NCBI RefSeq assembly: GCF_017814915.1
Contig: NZ_JAGIPZ010000006.1
Span: 1 to 64,000, forward strand
Reading direction: 5' to 3'
Length of the DNA stretch: 64,000 nt
DNA from: Herbaspirillum sp. LeCh32-8
GTDB taxonomy: Bacteria > Pseudomonadota > Gammaproteobacteria > Burkholderiales > Burkholderiaceae_D
In this document: in pieces, positions 51,218 to 58,942 of the stretch
Numbering within the stretch: position 1 is the stretch's first letter
Layout of the letters: each line of letters opens with the position of its first letter
Made by a program: the position numbers and the translations under genes
The notes under the pieces: generated by a model
The model's database searches: none
What the model saw: the letters and a program-made list of their open reading frames with translations, nothing else
What the model was told of the DNA's origin: nothing

Positions 51218-52492
51218 ATGCGCAAGGACCCGGAGCAAACGCCTCCCGCCGCTCGCCGCAAGACGGCTGCAGCGGCCGAGCCGGCCAAGACAAGCCGGTC
51301 GGCCAAACCCGCCCGCCCCCTGGACGCCGGCCGCCGCCACAGCGAGCCCGGCAAGCCGCGGGTGGCGCTGGTGCTGCAAGGCGGCGGCGCCTTGGGCGCC
51401 TACCAGGCCGGGGTCTACCAGGCGCTGCATGAAAACGGCCTGACGCCTGACTGGGTGGTCGGCACCTCGATCGGCGCGATCAACGCCGCGTTGATCGCCG
51501 GCAACCCGCGCGAGACCCGCATCGCGCGCTTGCGCGAGTTCTGGGACACGGTGGCCCATCCCGACCTGTTCGACCTGCGCCAGGTGCCGGACAACCTGCG
51601 CCCCCTGGCCACCCGCATGACCACGCTCGATACCTTCGTGCGCGGCGCCCCCGGCTTCTTCCGCCCGCGCCCGTTCAATCCCTTCGCCATGGGCCTGCCG
51701 GTGCCGCCCGAGGAAGCCAGCTTCTACAGCACCGCCGAGCTGCAGGCCACGCTGGGGCGCCTGGTCGACTTCGACTACCTCAACGGCGGCTCCGGCATCC
51801 GCATGACGGTGTCGGCGGTCAAGGTCACCTGCGGCACGCTGGTCAAGTTCGACTCCAACACCCGCCCCATCGGCGCCGAGCACGTGATGGCCAGCGGCGC
51901 GCTGCCGCCCGGCTTTGCCCCGGTGCGCATCGACGGCGAGCTGTACTGGGACGGCGGCCTGTACTCCAACACGCCGCTGGAGGCAGTGCTGGGCGACGAA
52001 CCGCGCCTGAACACCCTGTGCATGATGGTCGACCTGTGGCACGCCGACGGCCCCGAGCCGCGCACGCTGGAGGAGGTTCAGACGCGCGAGAAGGACGTCA
52101 CCTTCGCCTCGCGCTCGCAGCGCCACATCGACGCCTATCTCAAGCAATACCAGCTGCGCCGCGCCGCCCACGCGCTCTACAAGCGCCTGCCGCCGGCCAT
52201 GCTGAACGCCGCCGACCGCAAGATGATGACCGAGCTGGGCGCTGACACCACCATCCACATCGTTCGCCTGGCCTACGCCGGGCGCGACTGGAACATGGCC
52301 TCCAAGGATGCCAACTTCGCCCGGGGTTCGGTGCAGTGGCGCTGGGAGCAGGGTTACCAGGACGGCTTGCGCGGCATCGAGGTCAGCCACGGCTGCCCGT
52401 TCGAGGATTCGGACGCGGGCATCGTGGTGCATGAGCTGCCGACCGGCGAAACCTATACGCAAACGTCCAAAGCGACCGAACGTTCGTCTTGA
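51218..52492 (+). CDS. Patatin-like phospholipase with DUF3734 C-terminus
   Basis: A 424-residue serine acyl hydrolase. The oxyanion loop QGGGALGAYQAG (residues 54-65), the nucleophile motif GTSIGA with Ser84 and the catalytic Asp245 in WDGGLYSNTP form a complete Ser-Asp dyad. A C-terminal region after residue 270 (MVDLWHADGPEPRTLEEVQTREKDVTFASRSQRHI) matches the DUF3734 extension. A 45-residue Lys/Ala/Pro-rich N-terminal tail has no signal peptide, so it is probably cytosolic and could act on membrane lipids or on PHB granules. The start at 51218 follows AAGGA; an ATG at 51203 adds five residues. The neighbouring phasin gene is suggestive but not proof of a granule role. Confidence 0.85.
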   Translation: MRKDPEQTPPAARRKTAAAAEPAKTSRSAKPARPLDAGRRHSEPGKPRVALVLQGGGALGAYQAGVYQALHENGLTPDWVVGTSIGAINAALIAGNPRETRIARLREFWDTVAHPDLFDLRQVPDNLRPLATRMTTLDTFVRGAPGFFRPRPFNPFAMGLPVPPEEASFYSTAELQATLGRLVDFDYLNGGSGIRMTVSAVKVTCGTLVKFDSNTRPIGAEHVMASGALPPGFAPVRIDGELYWDGGLYSNTPLEAVLGDEPRLNTLCMMVDLWHADGPEPRTLEEVQTREKDVTFASRSQRHIDAYLKQYQLRRAAHALYKRLPPAMLNAADRKMMTELGADTTIHIVRLAYAGRDWNMASKDANFARGSVQWRWEQGYQDGLRGIEVSHGCPFEDSDAGIVVHELPTGETYTQTSKATERSS

Positions 52493-52548
52493 TCGGGCGC
52501 AAAGCCGCGCTGGATGCGGCGTCGTATATTTTCTACGCCATTGAAAAT

Positions 52549-52571
52549 AATTTTGTGCGGCGCACAAAATT
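52549..52571. promoter_or_regulatory. PhaR/PhbF-type operator 1 upstream of the phasin gene
   Basis: AATTTTGTGC-GGC-GCACAAAATT is a perfect ten-base inverted repeat. Its TGC-N3-GCA centre fits the site I recall for the Herbaspirillum PHB regulator PhbF (TGC-N3-GCAA type). It lies just upstream of the -35 hexamer. Confidence 0.7.
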
Positions 52572-52574
52572 TAC

Positions 52575-52602
52575 TTGACCTCACCAAATAAGGGCATAAA
52601 AT
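52575..52602 (+). promoter_or_regulatory. Putative sigma-70 promoter of the phasin gene
   Basis: TTGACC (52575-52580), a 16-base spacer and TAAAAT (52597-52602). It sits exactly between operators 1 and 2, and the start point would fall at operator 2, a layout suited to repression by a PhaR-type regulator. Confidence 0.6.
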
Positions 52603-52607
52603 AGGAA

Positions 52608-52623
52608 TTGTTGCGGCGCACAA
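52608..52623. promoter_or_regulatory. PhaR/PhbF-type operator 2
   Basis: TTGTTGCGGCGCACAA contains TGC-GGC-GCA in the same arrangement as operator 1, 36 bases downstream of it, overlapping the expected start of transcription. Confidence 0.65.
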
Positions 52624-52718
52624 ATCGTGTTGATTGGTCGATTTTTGTGGAAAGCCGCTCTGGAAAGCCGATTGATCCGGCTGCTTTTTACACTTGAAAT
52701 GTTCTCTAGGAGATAGCG

Positions 52719-53288
52719 ATGTTCTCGTACCAAGACCAGTTTTCCGCCGCCACCAAATCCAACCTGCAAGCGCAGCTGGACCTGATCAACAACCTGACCG
52801 CCAAGGCCTTCGAAGGCGTGGAAAAGATCGTCGAGCTGAACCTGTCGGCCACCAAGGCCTCGCTGGAAGAAGCCGCCCTGGCCGCCAAGCAGCTGGCCTC
52901 CGCCAAGGATCCGCAGGAACTGCTGGCCCTGGCCGCAGCGCAAGCCCAGCCGGGCGCCGACAAGGCCACCGCCTACGGTCGCCACTTGGCCGGCATCGTG
53001 TCCTCGACCCAGGCCGAGTTCACCAAGGCCGCTGAAGCCCAGATCGCCGACACCAGCCGCAAGCTGTCGGCCCTGATCGACGAAATCAGCAAGAACGCGC
53101 CCCCGGGTTCGGAGCAGGCCGTGTCGCTGCTGAAGGCCACGCTGTCCAACGCCAACGCCGCCTACGAGCAACTGTCGAAGAACTCCAAGCAAGCCGTCGA
53201 GACCCTGGAAGCCAACCTGGCCAACGCGACCAAGCAGTTCACCGCCGCCGCTGAAAAGGCCACCGCATCGACCCGCGCCAAGAAGTAA
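52719..53288 (+). CDS. phaP: Phasin (PHB granule-associated protein)
   Basis: A 189-residue helical amphipathic protein of the phasin-2 family: MFSYQDQFSAATKSNLQAQLDLINNLTAKAFEGVEKIVELNLSATKASLEEAALAAKQLASAKDPQELLALAAAQAQPGADKATAYGRHLAGI is the family pattern, followed by a long helix (FTKAAEAQIADTSRKLSALIDEISKNAPPGSEQAVSLLKATLSNANAAYEQLSK) and an Ala/Lys-rich tail. Phasins coat polyhydroxybutyrate granules and control their number and size. GGAGATAG precedes the ATG. Two TGC-N3-GCA operators flank a sigma-70 promoter upstream, and a strong terminator follows, so it is a monocistronic, granule-regulated unit. Confidence 0.92.
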   Translation: MFSYQDQFSAATKSNLQAQLDLINNLTAKAFEGVEKIVELNLSATKASLEEAALAAKQLASAKDPQELLALAAAQAQPGADKATAYGRHLAGIVSSTQAEFTKAAEAQIADTSRKLSALIDEISKNAPPGSEQAVSLLKATLSNANAAYEQLSKNSKQAVETLEANLANATKQFTAAAEKATASTRAKK

Positions 53289-53317
53289 TTCGCAGCGCAG
53301 TCAGAGCAAGGCAAACG

Positions 53318-53352
53318 AAAAAGGCCGCTCCGGGAAACCGGGGCGGCCTTTT
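53318..53352 (+). terminator. Terminator of the phasin gene
   Basis: AAAAAGGCCGCTCCGG-GAAA-CCGGGGCGGCCTTTT: a long GC-rich stem with a single C:G exchange mismatch, followed by a T-run, 30 bases after the phasin stop. Confidence 0.85.
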
Positions 53353-53460
53353 GCTTTGTTCATTGATTCATTGATGCATTGACTCGCTGACTCGCTCACT
53401 CGGCGCTGAAGGAGCCATCGATGCAGTATCGAGGCGAGGCGTGCCGCTGTCGGCATTGCC

Positions 53461-55077
53461 TCAGCCGCGACCAGCCTCGGCGATGATGTCCAGCGCCAGC
53501 GCCTCGGCCACGCGGATGCCGTCGATGGCGGCCGACATGATGCCGCCGGCATAGCCCGCGCCTTCGCCGGCCGGGTACAGGCCTTTGGTGTTCAGGCTCT
53601 GCAGCGTCTGGTCGTCGCGCTTGATGCGGATCGGCGAGGAGGTGCGGGTCTCGATGCCGGTCAGCACGGCGTCGTGCATGGAATAGCCGCGGATCTGCTT
53701 GTCGAAGGCCGGCAGGGCCTCGCGGATGGCGTCGATGGCGTACTTGGGCAGCGACGGGTTCAGGTCGCCCCACTTCACGCCCGGCTTGTAGGACGGCTCC
53801 ACGCTGCCCTGCGCGCTCGACGGACGGTTGGCGATGAAGTCGCCCACCAGCTGCGCCGGGGCGTCGTAGTTGTGACCGCCCAGCTCATAGGCGCGGCTTT
53901 CCCACTCGCGCTGGAAGGCGATGCCGGCCAGCGGATGGCCGGGATAGTCGGCCGGCGAGATGCCCACCACGATGCCGCTGTTGGCATTGCGCTCGTTGCG
54001 CGAGTACTGGCTCATGCCGTTGGTGACCACGCGGCCGGGCTCGGAAGTGGCCGCCACCACGGTGCCGCCCGGGCACATGCAGAAGCTGTAGACCGAACGG
54101 CCGTTGGAGGCGTGATGCACCAGCTTGTAATCGGCCGCGCCCAGGATCGGGTGACCGGCGCTGGGGCCGAAGCGGCACTTGTCGATCAGCGACTGCGGGT
54201 GTTCGGCGCGAAAGCCGATCGAGAACGGCTTGGCCTCGATGTAGACGCCGCGCTCGTACAGCATCTCGAAGGTATCGCGCGCGCTGTGGCCGATGGCCAG
54301 CACCACGTGGTCGGCCTCGATCTGTTCGCCGCCGGCCAGGGTCAGGCCGCGGATCTTGCCGTCCTCGATCAGCACATCCTCGACGCGCTGCTCGAAGCGG
54401 AACTCGCCGCCCAACTGTTCGATCTTGTCGCGCATCAGCTGGATCATCTTGACCAGGCGGAAGGTGCCGATGTGCGGCTTGCTGACGTACATGATTTCCG
54501 GAGGGGCGTCGGCGGCGACGAATTCGGTCAGCACCTTGCGGCCGTAATGCTTGGGATCCTTCACCTGGCTGTAGAGCTTGCCGTCTGAGAAGGTGCCGGC
54601 GCCGCCTTCGCCGAACTGCACGTTGGACTCGGGCTTGAGCTCACGCTGGCGCCACAGGCCCCAGGTGTCCTTGGTACGCTCGCGCACGGTCTTGCCGCGC
54701 TCCAGGATGATCGGGTTGAAGCCCATCTCCGCCAGCAGCAGCGCGGCAAACAGGCCGCAGGGGCCGAACCCGATCACCACCGGCCGCTGTTTCAGGTTGG
54801 CCGGCGCGCGGCCGACCATGTGGTAGCCGGTGTCGGGCGTGGGGCCGACGTTGGTTTTCTTCTTGTTGCGTTCCAGTACGCGGGCCTCATCTTTCAGCTC
54901 GACGTCGATGGTGTAGGTGAGGATGATGCCGCTTTTCTTGCGCGCATCGTAGCTGCGGCGGAACAGGGTGAACGAGATCAGCTCATCGGCGCTGATGCCC
55001 AGGCGTTCCAGGATGGCGGCGTTGAGGTCGTCTTCCGTGTGATCCAGCGGAAGGAAAAGTTCGTTGATGCGCAGCAT
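53461..55077 (-). CDS. FAD-dependent oxidoreductase (COG2509-like)
   Basis: A 538-residue flavoprotein. Residues 1-95 form a small alpha/beta domain (MLRINELFLPLDHTEDDLNAAILERLGISADELISFTLFRRSYDARKKSGI), then the dinucleotide-binding motif VIGFGPCGLFAALLLAEMGFNPIILERG near 101-128. Later segments: WRQRELKPESNVQFGEGGAGTFSDGKLYSQVKD, HVVLAIGHSARDTFEMLYERGV, FCMCPGGTVVAATSEPGRVVTNGMSQYSRNERNANSGIVV and GLYPAGEGAGYAGGIMSAAIDG. These match a widespread, uncharacterised FAD enzyme group. The start at 55077 drops about 66 upstream in-frame residues that are Arg/Pro-rich and lack family features. The substrate is unknown. Monocistronic. Confidence 0.8.
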   Translation of the reverse strand: MLRINELFLPLDHTEDDLNAAILERLGISADELISFTLFRRSYDARKKSGIILTYTIDVELKDEARVLERNKKKTNVGPTPDTGYHMVGRAPANLKQRPVVIGFGPCGLFAALLLAEMGFNPIILERGKTVRERTKDTWGLWRQRELKPESNVQFGEGGAGTFSDGKLYSQVKDPKHYGRKVLTEFVAADAPPEIMYVSKPHIGTFRLVKMIQLMRDKIEQLGGEFRFEQRVEDVLIEDGKIRGLTLAGGEQIEADHVVLAIGHSARDTFEMLYERGVYIEAKPFSIGFRAEHPQSLIDKCRFGPSAGHPILGAADYKLVHHASNGRSVYSFCMCPGGTVVAATSEPGRVVTNGMSQYSRNERNANSGIVVGISPADYPGHPLAGIAFQREWESRAYELGGHNYDAPAQLVGDFIANRPSSAQGSVEPSYKPGVKWGDLNPSLPKYAIDAIREALPAFDKQIRGYSMHDAVLTGIETRTSSPIRIKRDDQTLQSLNTKGLYPAGEGAGYAGGIMSAAIDGIRVAEALALDIIAEAGRG

Positions 55078-55295
55078 GTGCGGGGACTTTCGTAAGCAGG
55101 TACGGGCGCGGCCCGGACATGCCACCCTCCTGCTGCGCATGCCTGCACAAGGGACGGGGCGCTGGCGGACGGAAAAACCCGACGGGCTGCGCGAAAGCCG
55201 CCATTTTACTCCAGCCGGGCCGGCCGGCCCAGCGTTGCGGGCGGTGCCGGGGGCCGCGTTGAGGCAATGTGGCAACGGTGAAACTCGATTATTTT

Positions 55296-55309
55296 TGAGA
55301 TTTATCTCA
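55296..55309. promoter_or_regulatory. TGAGA-N4-TCTCA operator upstream of DUF1120 gene 1
   Basis: Perfect five-base inverted repeat TGAGA-TTTA-TCTCA preceded by ATTATTTT-like sequence; a further TGAGA half-site lies at 55322. The same arrangement occurs at 57331 before DUF1120 gene 2. Confidence 0.6.
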
Positions 55310-55341
55310 TATGAACTTCAGTGAGAAATAGACAAACTGAC

Positions 55342-55392
55342 GTCACTGCATCAAGCAAACCAGGCAAGCACACGGCGCGATGCACATGAATC
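55342..55392 (+). repeat. Leader repeat, copy 1
   Basis: A 51-base segment (GTCACTGCATCAAGCAAACC to CATGAATC) identical to 57377-57427 except for two bases. It lies in the untranslated leader of DUF1120 gene 1. Confidence 0.9.
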
Positions 55393-55417
55393 ATTCAACA
55401 CTCTGGGAGAGAACATC

Positions 55418-56074
55418 ATGAAAAACGTCATCGCCTTCACCGCTCTGGCTGCAAGCCTGATCTCCGGCGCCGCTGTCGCCGCCAGCACCACCGAACTGAA
55501 AGTCACCGGCGTCATCAAGCCGCCCGCCTGCGCCGCGACCATTGCCGGCGGCGGGACTGTGGATTACGGCACTATCGCGGTCGCTTCCCTGAACAAGACC
55601 TCGGTGACCAAGCTTGATACCAAGGAAGTGCCGTTTTCGGTCTCTTGCGACGCATCGGCCAAGGTTGCACTGAAGTTCACTGACAACCGTGCCTCCTCCA
55701 AGGTGACCGGCCTTAGCCCTTCTCTGGGCTTCACCGACGAAACCGCCATGATGGGATTGGGCGCAGCCAGCGGCAAGAAGATCGGCGCCTATTCGGTAGC
55801 CTTGAAGCAAGGCTCATTCACTGCTGATGGCGCCTCTGTCGACACGCTCTTTACATTGAATCAAGGTGCGACATGGAGCAAAGGCACCCGCAGCGTTTTT
55901 GCTTCAAGCGCTTGGCTGAGCTGGGGCACCACCGGCACCACCACTCCTGTGGCCGCGAAAACCGTCAGCGGCACCCTGGCGGTGACCGCGATCATCGACA
56001 AACCCAACAACCTGGTTCTGACCTCGGACGTGCCGCTGGACGGCAGCGGCACGATCGAAGTGGTCTATCTGTAA
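55418..56074 (+). CDS. DUF1120 secreted fimbria-like protein 1
   Basis: A 218-residue protein with signal peptide MKNVIAFTALAASLISGAAVAA and mature start STTELKVTGVIKPPAC. A beta-rich single domain follows with one Cys pair (PPACAATIAGG and VSCDAS), YGTIAV, FTDNRASSKVTGL, GKKIGAYSVALKQGSFTADG and a C-terminal KTVSGTLAVTAIIDKPNNLVLTSDVPLDGSGTIEVVYL. This is the DUF1120 family, found near beta-fimbrial genes in enterobacteria. No chaperone or usher is near. It is 70-80 percent alike to gene 2 at the protein level by eye, with an almost identical leader. GGGAGAG precedes the ATG and a terminator follows. It is likely an adhesin or surface subunit. Confidence 0.85.
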   Translation: MKNVIAFTALAASLISGAAVAASTTELKVTGVIKPPACAATIAGGGTVDYGTIAVASLNKTSVTKLDTKEVPFSVSCDASAKVALKFTDNRASSKVTGLSPSLGFTDETAMMGLGAASGKKIGAYSVALKQGSFTADGASVDTLFTLNQGATWSKGTRSVFASSAWLSWGTTGTTTPVAAKTVSGTLAVTAIIDKPNNLVLTSDVPLDGSGTIEVVYL

Positions 56075-56096
56075 TCACCCCGTCGCCTCATGCAGA

Positions 56097-56122
56097 GCCC
56101 GGTTTATCGCCGGGCTTTTTCT
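56097..56122 (+). terminator. Terminator after DUF1120 gene 1
   Basis: GCCCGG-N7-CCGGGC followed by a T-run (TTTTTCT), 22 bases past the stop. Confidence 0.8.
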
Positions 56123-56254
56123 TGCCTGCGTGGACAGATCAAAGTGCAGGCCTGCCCGGACAGGCCGCAATCGGCATGAAGGTTTCCGGCAGAGCCGGTG
56201 CGACGGGCCATGGCCCGGCAACGATGTCTCCACCAGACACATCAGCGAAACAAG

Positions 56255-56267
56255 TTGCGCATCGCAA
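56255..56267. promoter_or_regulatory. Possible MarR-type autoregulatory palindrome
   Basis: TTGCG-CAT-CGCAA is a perfect five-base inverted repeat 48 bases before the MarR-GNAT gene, with a further TTGC half-site at 56287. MarR proteins often bind such sites at their own promoters; binding here is inferred. Confidence 0.35.
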
Positions 56268-56315
56268 TCATATCAAGGTAGATTAGTTGCACTCCACAAC
56301 CAACCAGGAACCCTG

Positions 56316-57302
56316 ATGGACTACGCCGACCTCACCTCCCCTCCGCGCGAGCAAACCATCCGCCAGCTGCGCGAACTCTCTCGCAAGCTGGTGCGTGAAC
56401 TGGGTTTCATGCGCAGCACCCTGGCCGGCAGCGAGCTGGCGCCGTCGGCGGTGCACGCCATCATCGAGATCGGCCAGGCGCCGGGCATCCAGGCGCGCGA
56501 CCTGGGCGAGATCCTGTGCCTGGACAAGTCCAACACCAGCCGACAGGCGGCCAAGCTGGAGGCGCTGGGCCTGTTGCGGCGCGCCGCGGTGGAGGGCGAC
56601 GCGCGCGGCTGGGGTCTGCACCTGACCGACGCCGGCCAGGCGCTGCGCAAGAAGATCGACAAGTTCGCCAGCGACCAGGTCTCGGCCGCGCTGACGCGCA
56701 TCGTTCCGGAAGACCAGCAAGGCCTGGTGCGCTCGCTGGCGCTGTACGCGGATGCCTTGTCGCGCGACAACCCCAATATGACGCCCCGCCCCGCCGTGGC
56801 CGCCGGCGGCGCCGATGCCTTCGTCCAGGGCTACCGGCCCGGCTGCATCGGTGACATCGCCGGGCTGCACGCACGCTACTACGCGGCAACGGCGGGCTTC
56901 GGCGCGTATTTCGAGGACAAGGTGGCCGGCGGCCTGGGGGCGTTTGTCCAGACCCTGCCGGCGCCGGGCAAGGAAATCTGGCTCTGCATGGAGCAGGATC
57001 GCGCGCTGGCGTCCATTGCCATCGATGGCGACGTTGCCGCCGGCGTGGCCCACCTGCGCTGGTTCATCGTCGACGACAGCCTGCGCGGCACGGGCGTGGG
57101 GCGCGTGTTGCTGCAAAAGGCCATGGATTTCGTCGATGCGCACGGCTTTGAAACCTACCTGTGGACCTTCCAGGGCCTGCATGCGGCGCGTCACCTGTAT
57201 GAGTCAGCCGGCTTCGCACTGGCCGAGGAAGCCCCCGGCGAACAATGGGGCAGCCGGGTGGTGGAGCAACGCTTCGTGCGGGCGGCGCGCCGGCCCGGGT
57301 AA
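56316..57302 (+). CDS. MarR-GNAT bifunctional regulator
   Basis: A 328-residue fusion. Residues 1-150 are a MarR winged helix (REQTIRQLRELSRKLVRELGFMRSTLAGSELAPSAVHAIIEIGQAPGIQARDLGEILCLDKSNTSRQAAKLEALGLLRRAAVEGDARGWGLHLTDAGQAL). Residues 165-320 are a GNAT acetyltransferase: GYRPGCIGDIAGLHARYYAATAGFGAYFE, the acceptor strand GVAHLRWFIVDDSLRGTGVGRVLLQKAMDF with the RGxGxG CoA loop, and YESAGFALAEEAPGEQWG. MarR-GNAT proteins are widespread with mostly unknown targets. It sits between two DUF1120 genes with matching operators, so it may control them. AGGA precedes the ATG. Confidence 0.85.
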   Translation: MDYADLTSPPREQTIRQLRELSRKLVRELGFMRSTLAGSELAPSAVHAIIEIGQAPGIQARDLGEILCLDKSNTSRQAAKLEALGLLRRAAVEGDARGWGLHLTDAGQALRKKIDKFASDQVSAALTRIVPEDQQGLVRSLALYADALSRDNPNMTPRPAVAAGGADAFVQGYRPGCIGDIAGLHARYYAATAGFGAYFEDKVAGGLGAFVQTLPAPGKEIWLCMEQDRALASIAIDGDVAAGVAHLRWFIVDDSLRGTGVGRVLLQKAMDFVDAHGFETYLWTFQGLHAARHLYESAGFALAEEAPGEQWGSRVVEQRFVRAARRPG

Positions 57303-57330
57303 GGGCCTCGACCGAATGACGGAATTATTT

Positions 57331-57344
57331 TGAGACTTTTCTCA
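57331..57344. promoter_or_regulatory. TGAGA-N4-TCTCA operator upstream of DUF1120 gene 2
   Basis: TGAGA-CTTT-TCTCA, a perfect five-base inverted repeat preceded by ATTATTT and followed at 57351 by another TGAGA. Same layout as at 55296. Confidence 0.6.
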
Positions 57345-57376
57345 TTTAATTGAGATGCGCGGAACGACATACTGAG

Positions 57377-57427
57377 GTCACTGCATCAAGCAAACCAGGC
57401 AAGCAAACAGCGCGATGCACATGAATC
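57377..57427 (+). repeat. Leader repeat, copy 2
   Basis: 49 of 51 bases match 55342-55392. It lies in the leader of DUF1120 gene 2. Confidence 0.9.
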
Positions 57428-57454
57428 CAGTTCAACATTTTGGGAGGAAATATC

Positions 57455-58111
57455 ATGAAAAACGTCATCGCCTTTACCGCACTTGCTGCAAGCCTGATCT
57501 CCGGCGCTGCTATCGCCGCCAGCACCACCGAACTGAAGGTCACCGGTGTGATCAAGCCGCCTGCGTGCGCGGCGACGATTGCCGGCGGCGGCACCGTGGA
57601 CTACGGCACCATCCCGGTGACCTCGCTGAACAAGACTAGTCCGACCAAGCTCGCTACCAAGGAAGTGCCGTTTTCGTTTTCCTGCGACGCATCCACCAAA
57701 ATCGCGCTGAAGTTCACCGACAACAAGGCCTCGACCAAGGTGACCGGTCTTGGCGGCCCGGTTGGCGCTATCTTCGAAACCACCATGATGGGATTGGGCG
57801 CCGCCAGCGGCAAGAATATCGGCGCATATCAGGTTACCCTGAAGCAAGGTTCCTTTACTGCTGATGGTGCCGTTGTTGACACGCTCAATAGCCCGGATCA
57901 AGGCGCTTCTTGGTACAAGGGCGACCTCGGCACCTTTTACACGGATCGCTGGCTGAGTTGGGGTAAAACTGGCACCACGACTCCCGTCTCAGTGAAAACC
58001 GTCAGCGGTACCTTGTCCGTGACTGCCGTGATCGACAAGACCGATAACCTGGTTCTGATCTCGGACGTGCCGCTCGACGGCAGCGGCACGATCGAGGTGG
58101 TGTACCTGTAA
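57455..58111 (+). CDS. DUF1120 secreted fimbria-like protein 2
   Basis: A 218-residue paralogue of gene 1. The signal peptide MKNVIAFTALAASLISGAAIAA and the first 25 mature residues are almost identical; differences concentrate in the middle (TGLGGPVGAIFETTMMGLG, YQVTLKQGSFTADGAVVDTLNSPDQGASWYKGDLGTFYTDRWLSWGK), while the C-terminal strand DGSGTIEVVYL is kept. This pattern, conserved ends with a variable centre, suggests diversification of a surface protein. I start at 57455, after GGGAGG, rather than at the in-frame ATG five codons upstream, to keep the signal peptide intact. It is followed by DUF1120 gene 3. Confidence 0.85.
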   Translation: MKNVIAFTALAASLISGAAIAASTTELKVTGVIKPPACAATIAGGGTVDYGTIPVTSLNKTSPTKLATKEVPFSFSCDASTKIALKFTDNKASTKVTGLGGPVGAIFETTMMGLGAASGKNIGAYQVTLKQGSFTADGAVVDTLNSPDQGASWYKGDLGTFYTDRWLSWGKTGTTTPVSVKTVSGTLSVTAVIDKTDNLVLISDVPLDGSGTIEVVYL

Positions 58112-58220
58112 TCCGGCTCAAGCGGAAGTATAAAAAGTCCGGCAGCGCACCGGACCATCAAGCCAAGCCGGGCCACCGAACGGCGATGTCTATCCCGTCA
58201 ATCTCAGATAGAGGAAATTC

Positions 58221-58880
58221 GTGAAACAAGTCATCACCCTGGGTACGCTTGCCACGGCGCTGGTTACCGGCACTTCGTTCGCCGCCGCCACCACCGAATT
58301 GAAAGTCAGCGGCGTCATCAAGCCGGCTGCCTGTGCGCCAACCATTGCCGGCGGCGGCACGCTGGACTACGGCAACATCCCGACCGCCTTGCTGAAAAAG
58401 AAAGAGCCGACCCAGCTTGCGCCCAAGGAAGTGCCGTTTTCGTTCTCCTGCGAGGCGGCGGTCAAGGTCGCGCTGCGGTTCACCGACAATCGCGCCGCCA
58501 CCAAGGTGAGCGGCCTGGCCAGCGTCCTCGACGCCAACACGTCCGAGAGCACGATGATGGGATCGGGCAACGTCGACGGCAAGAACATCGGCGCCTATGC
58601 GGTGGCGCTGAAGCAAGGCTCGTTCACCGCCGACGGCGTCGCCGTCGACACGCTCAATTCGCCCGACCAGGGCAAGACGTGGAAGAAGGGCGTCAAGGGT
58701 CACTTCCACACGGACGCCTGGCTGACCTGGGGCGCGACCGGGACAAAAATCCCCGTCGCGGTGAAAACCGTCAGCGGCGTGCTGTCGCTGACGCCGGTGA
58801 TCGACAAGTCGGACAACCTGCCGCTGTCGTCGGATGTGAAGATCGACGGCAGCGGCACGATCGAGGTGATGTACCTGTAA
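58221..58880 (+). CDS. DUF1120 secreted fimbria-like protein 3
   Basis: A 219-residue, more diverged paralogue. The signal peptide MKQVITLGTLATALVTGTSFAA uses a GTG start preceded by GAGGAA. Mature TTELKVSGVIKPAACAPTIAGGGTLDYGNIPTALLKKKEPTQLAPKEVPFSFSCEAAVKVALRFTDNRAATKVSGL and C-terminal KIDGSGTIEVMYL keep the DUF1120 layout with one Cys pair. The leader repeat and TGAGA operator seen before genes 1 and 2 are absent, and the 109-base gap after gene 2 has only a weak hairpin, so it may be read through from gene 2. A strong terminator follows. Confidence 0.84.
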   Translation: MKQVITLGTLATALVTGTSFAAATTELKVSGVIKPAACAPTIAGGGTLDYGNIPTALLKKKEPTQLAPKEVPFSFSCEAAVKVALRFTDNRAATKVSGLASVLDANTSESTMMGSGNVDGKNIGAYAVALKQGSFTADGVAVDTLNSPDQGKTWKKGVKGHFHTDAWLTWGATGTKIPVAVKTVSGVLSLTPVIDKSDNLPLSSDVKIDGSGTIEVMYL

Positions 58881-58898
58881 TCACCATGCGGCGACATG

Positions 58899-58928
58899 AA
58901 AAAGCCCGGCATCGCGCCGGGCTTTTTT
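58899..58928. terminator. Bidirectional terminator after DUF1120 gene 3
   Basis: AAAAAGCCCGGC-ATCGC-GCCGGGCTTTTTT, between the DUF1120 gene 3 and the convergent LtrA gene. Confidence 0.88.
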
Positions 58929-58942
58929 CTTCCGCGCCGCCA

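Larger units (their letters stand above)
55078..55417. other. Intergenic region upstream of DUF1120 gene 1
   Basis: A 340-base gap between divergent genes. Its left half is GC-rich without features. Its right half holds the TGAGA-N4-TCTCA operator at 55296 and the 51-base leader repeat at 55342-55392, followed by CTGGGAGAG before the ATG. Confidence 0.6.
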
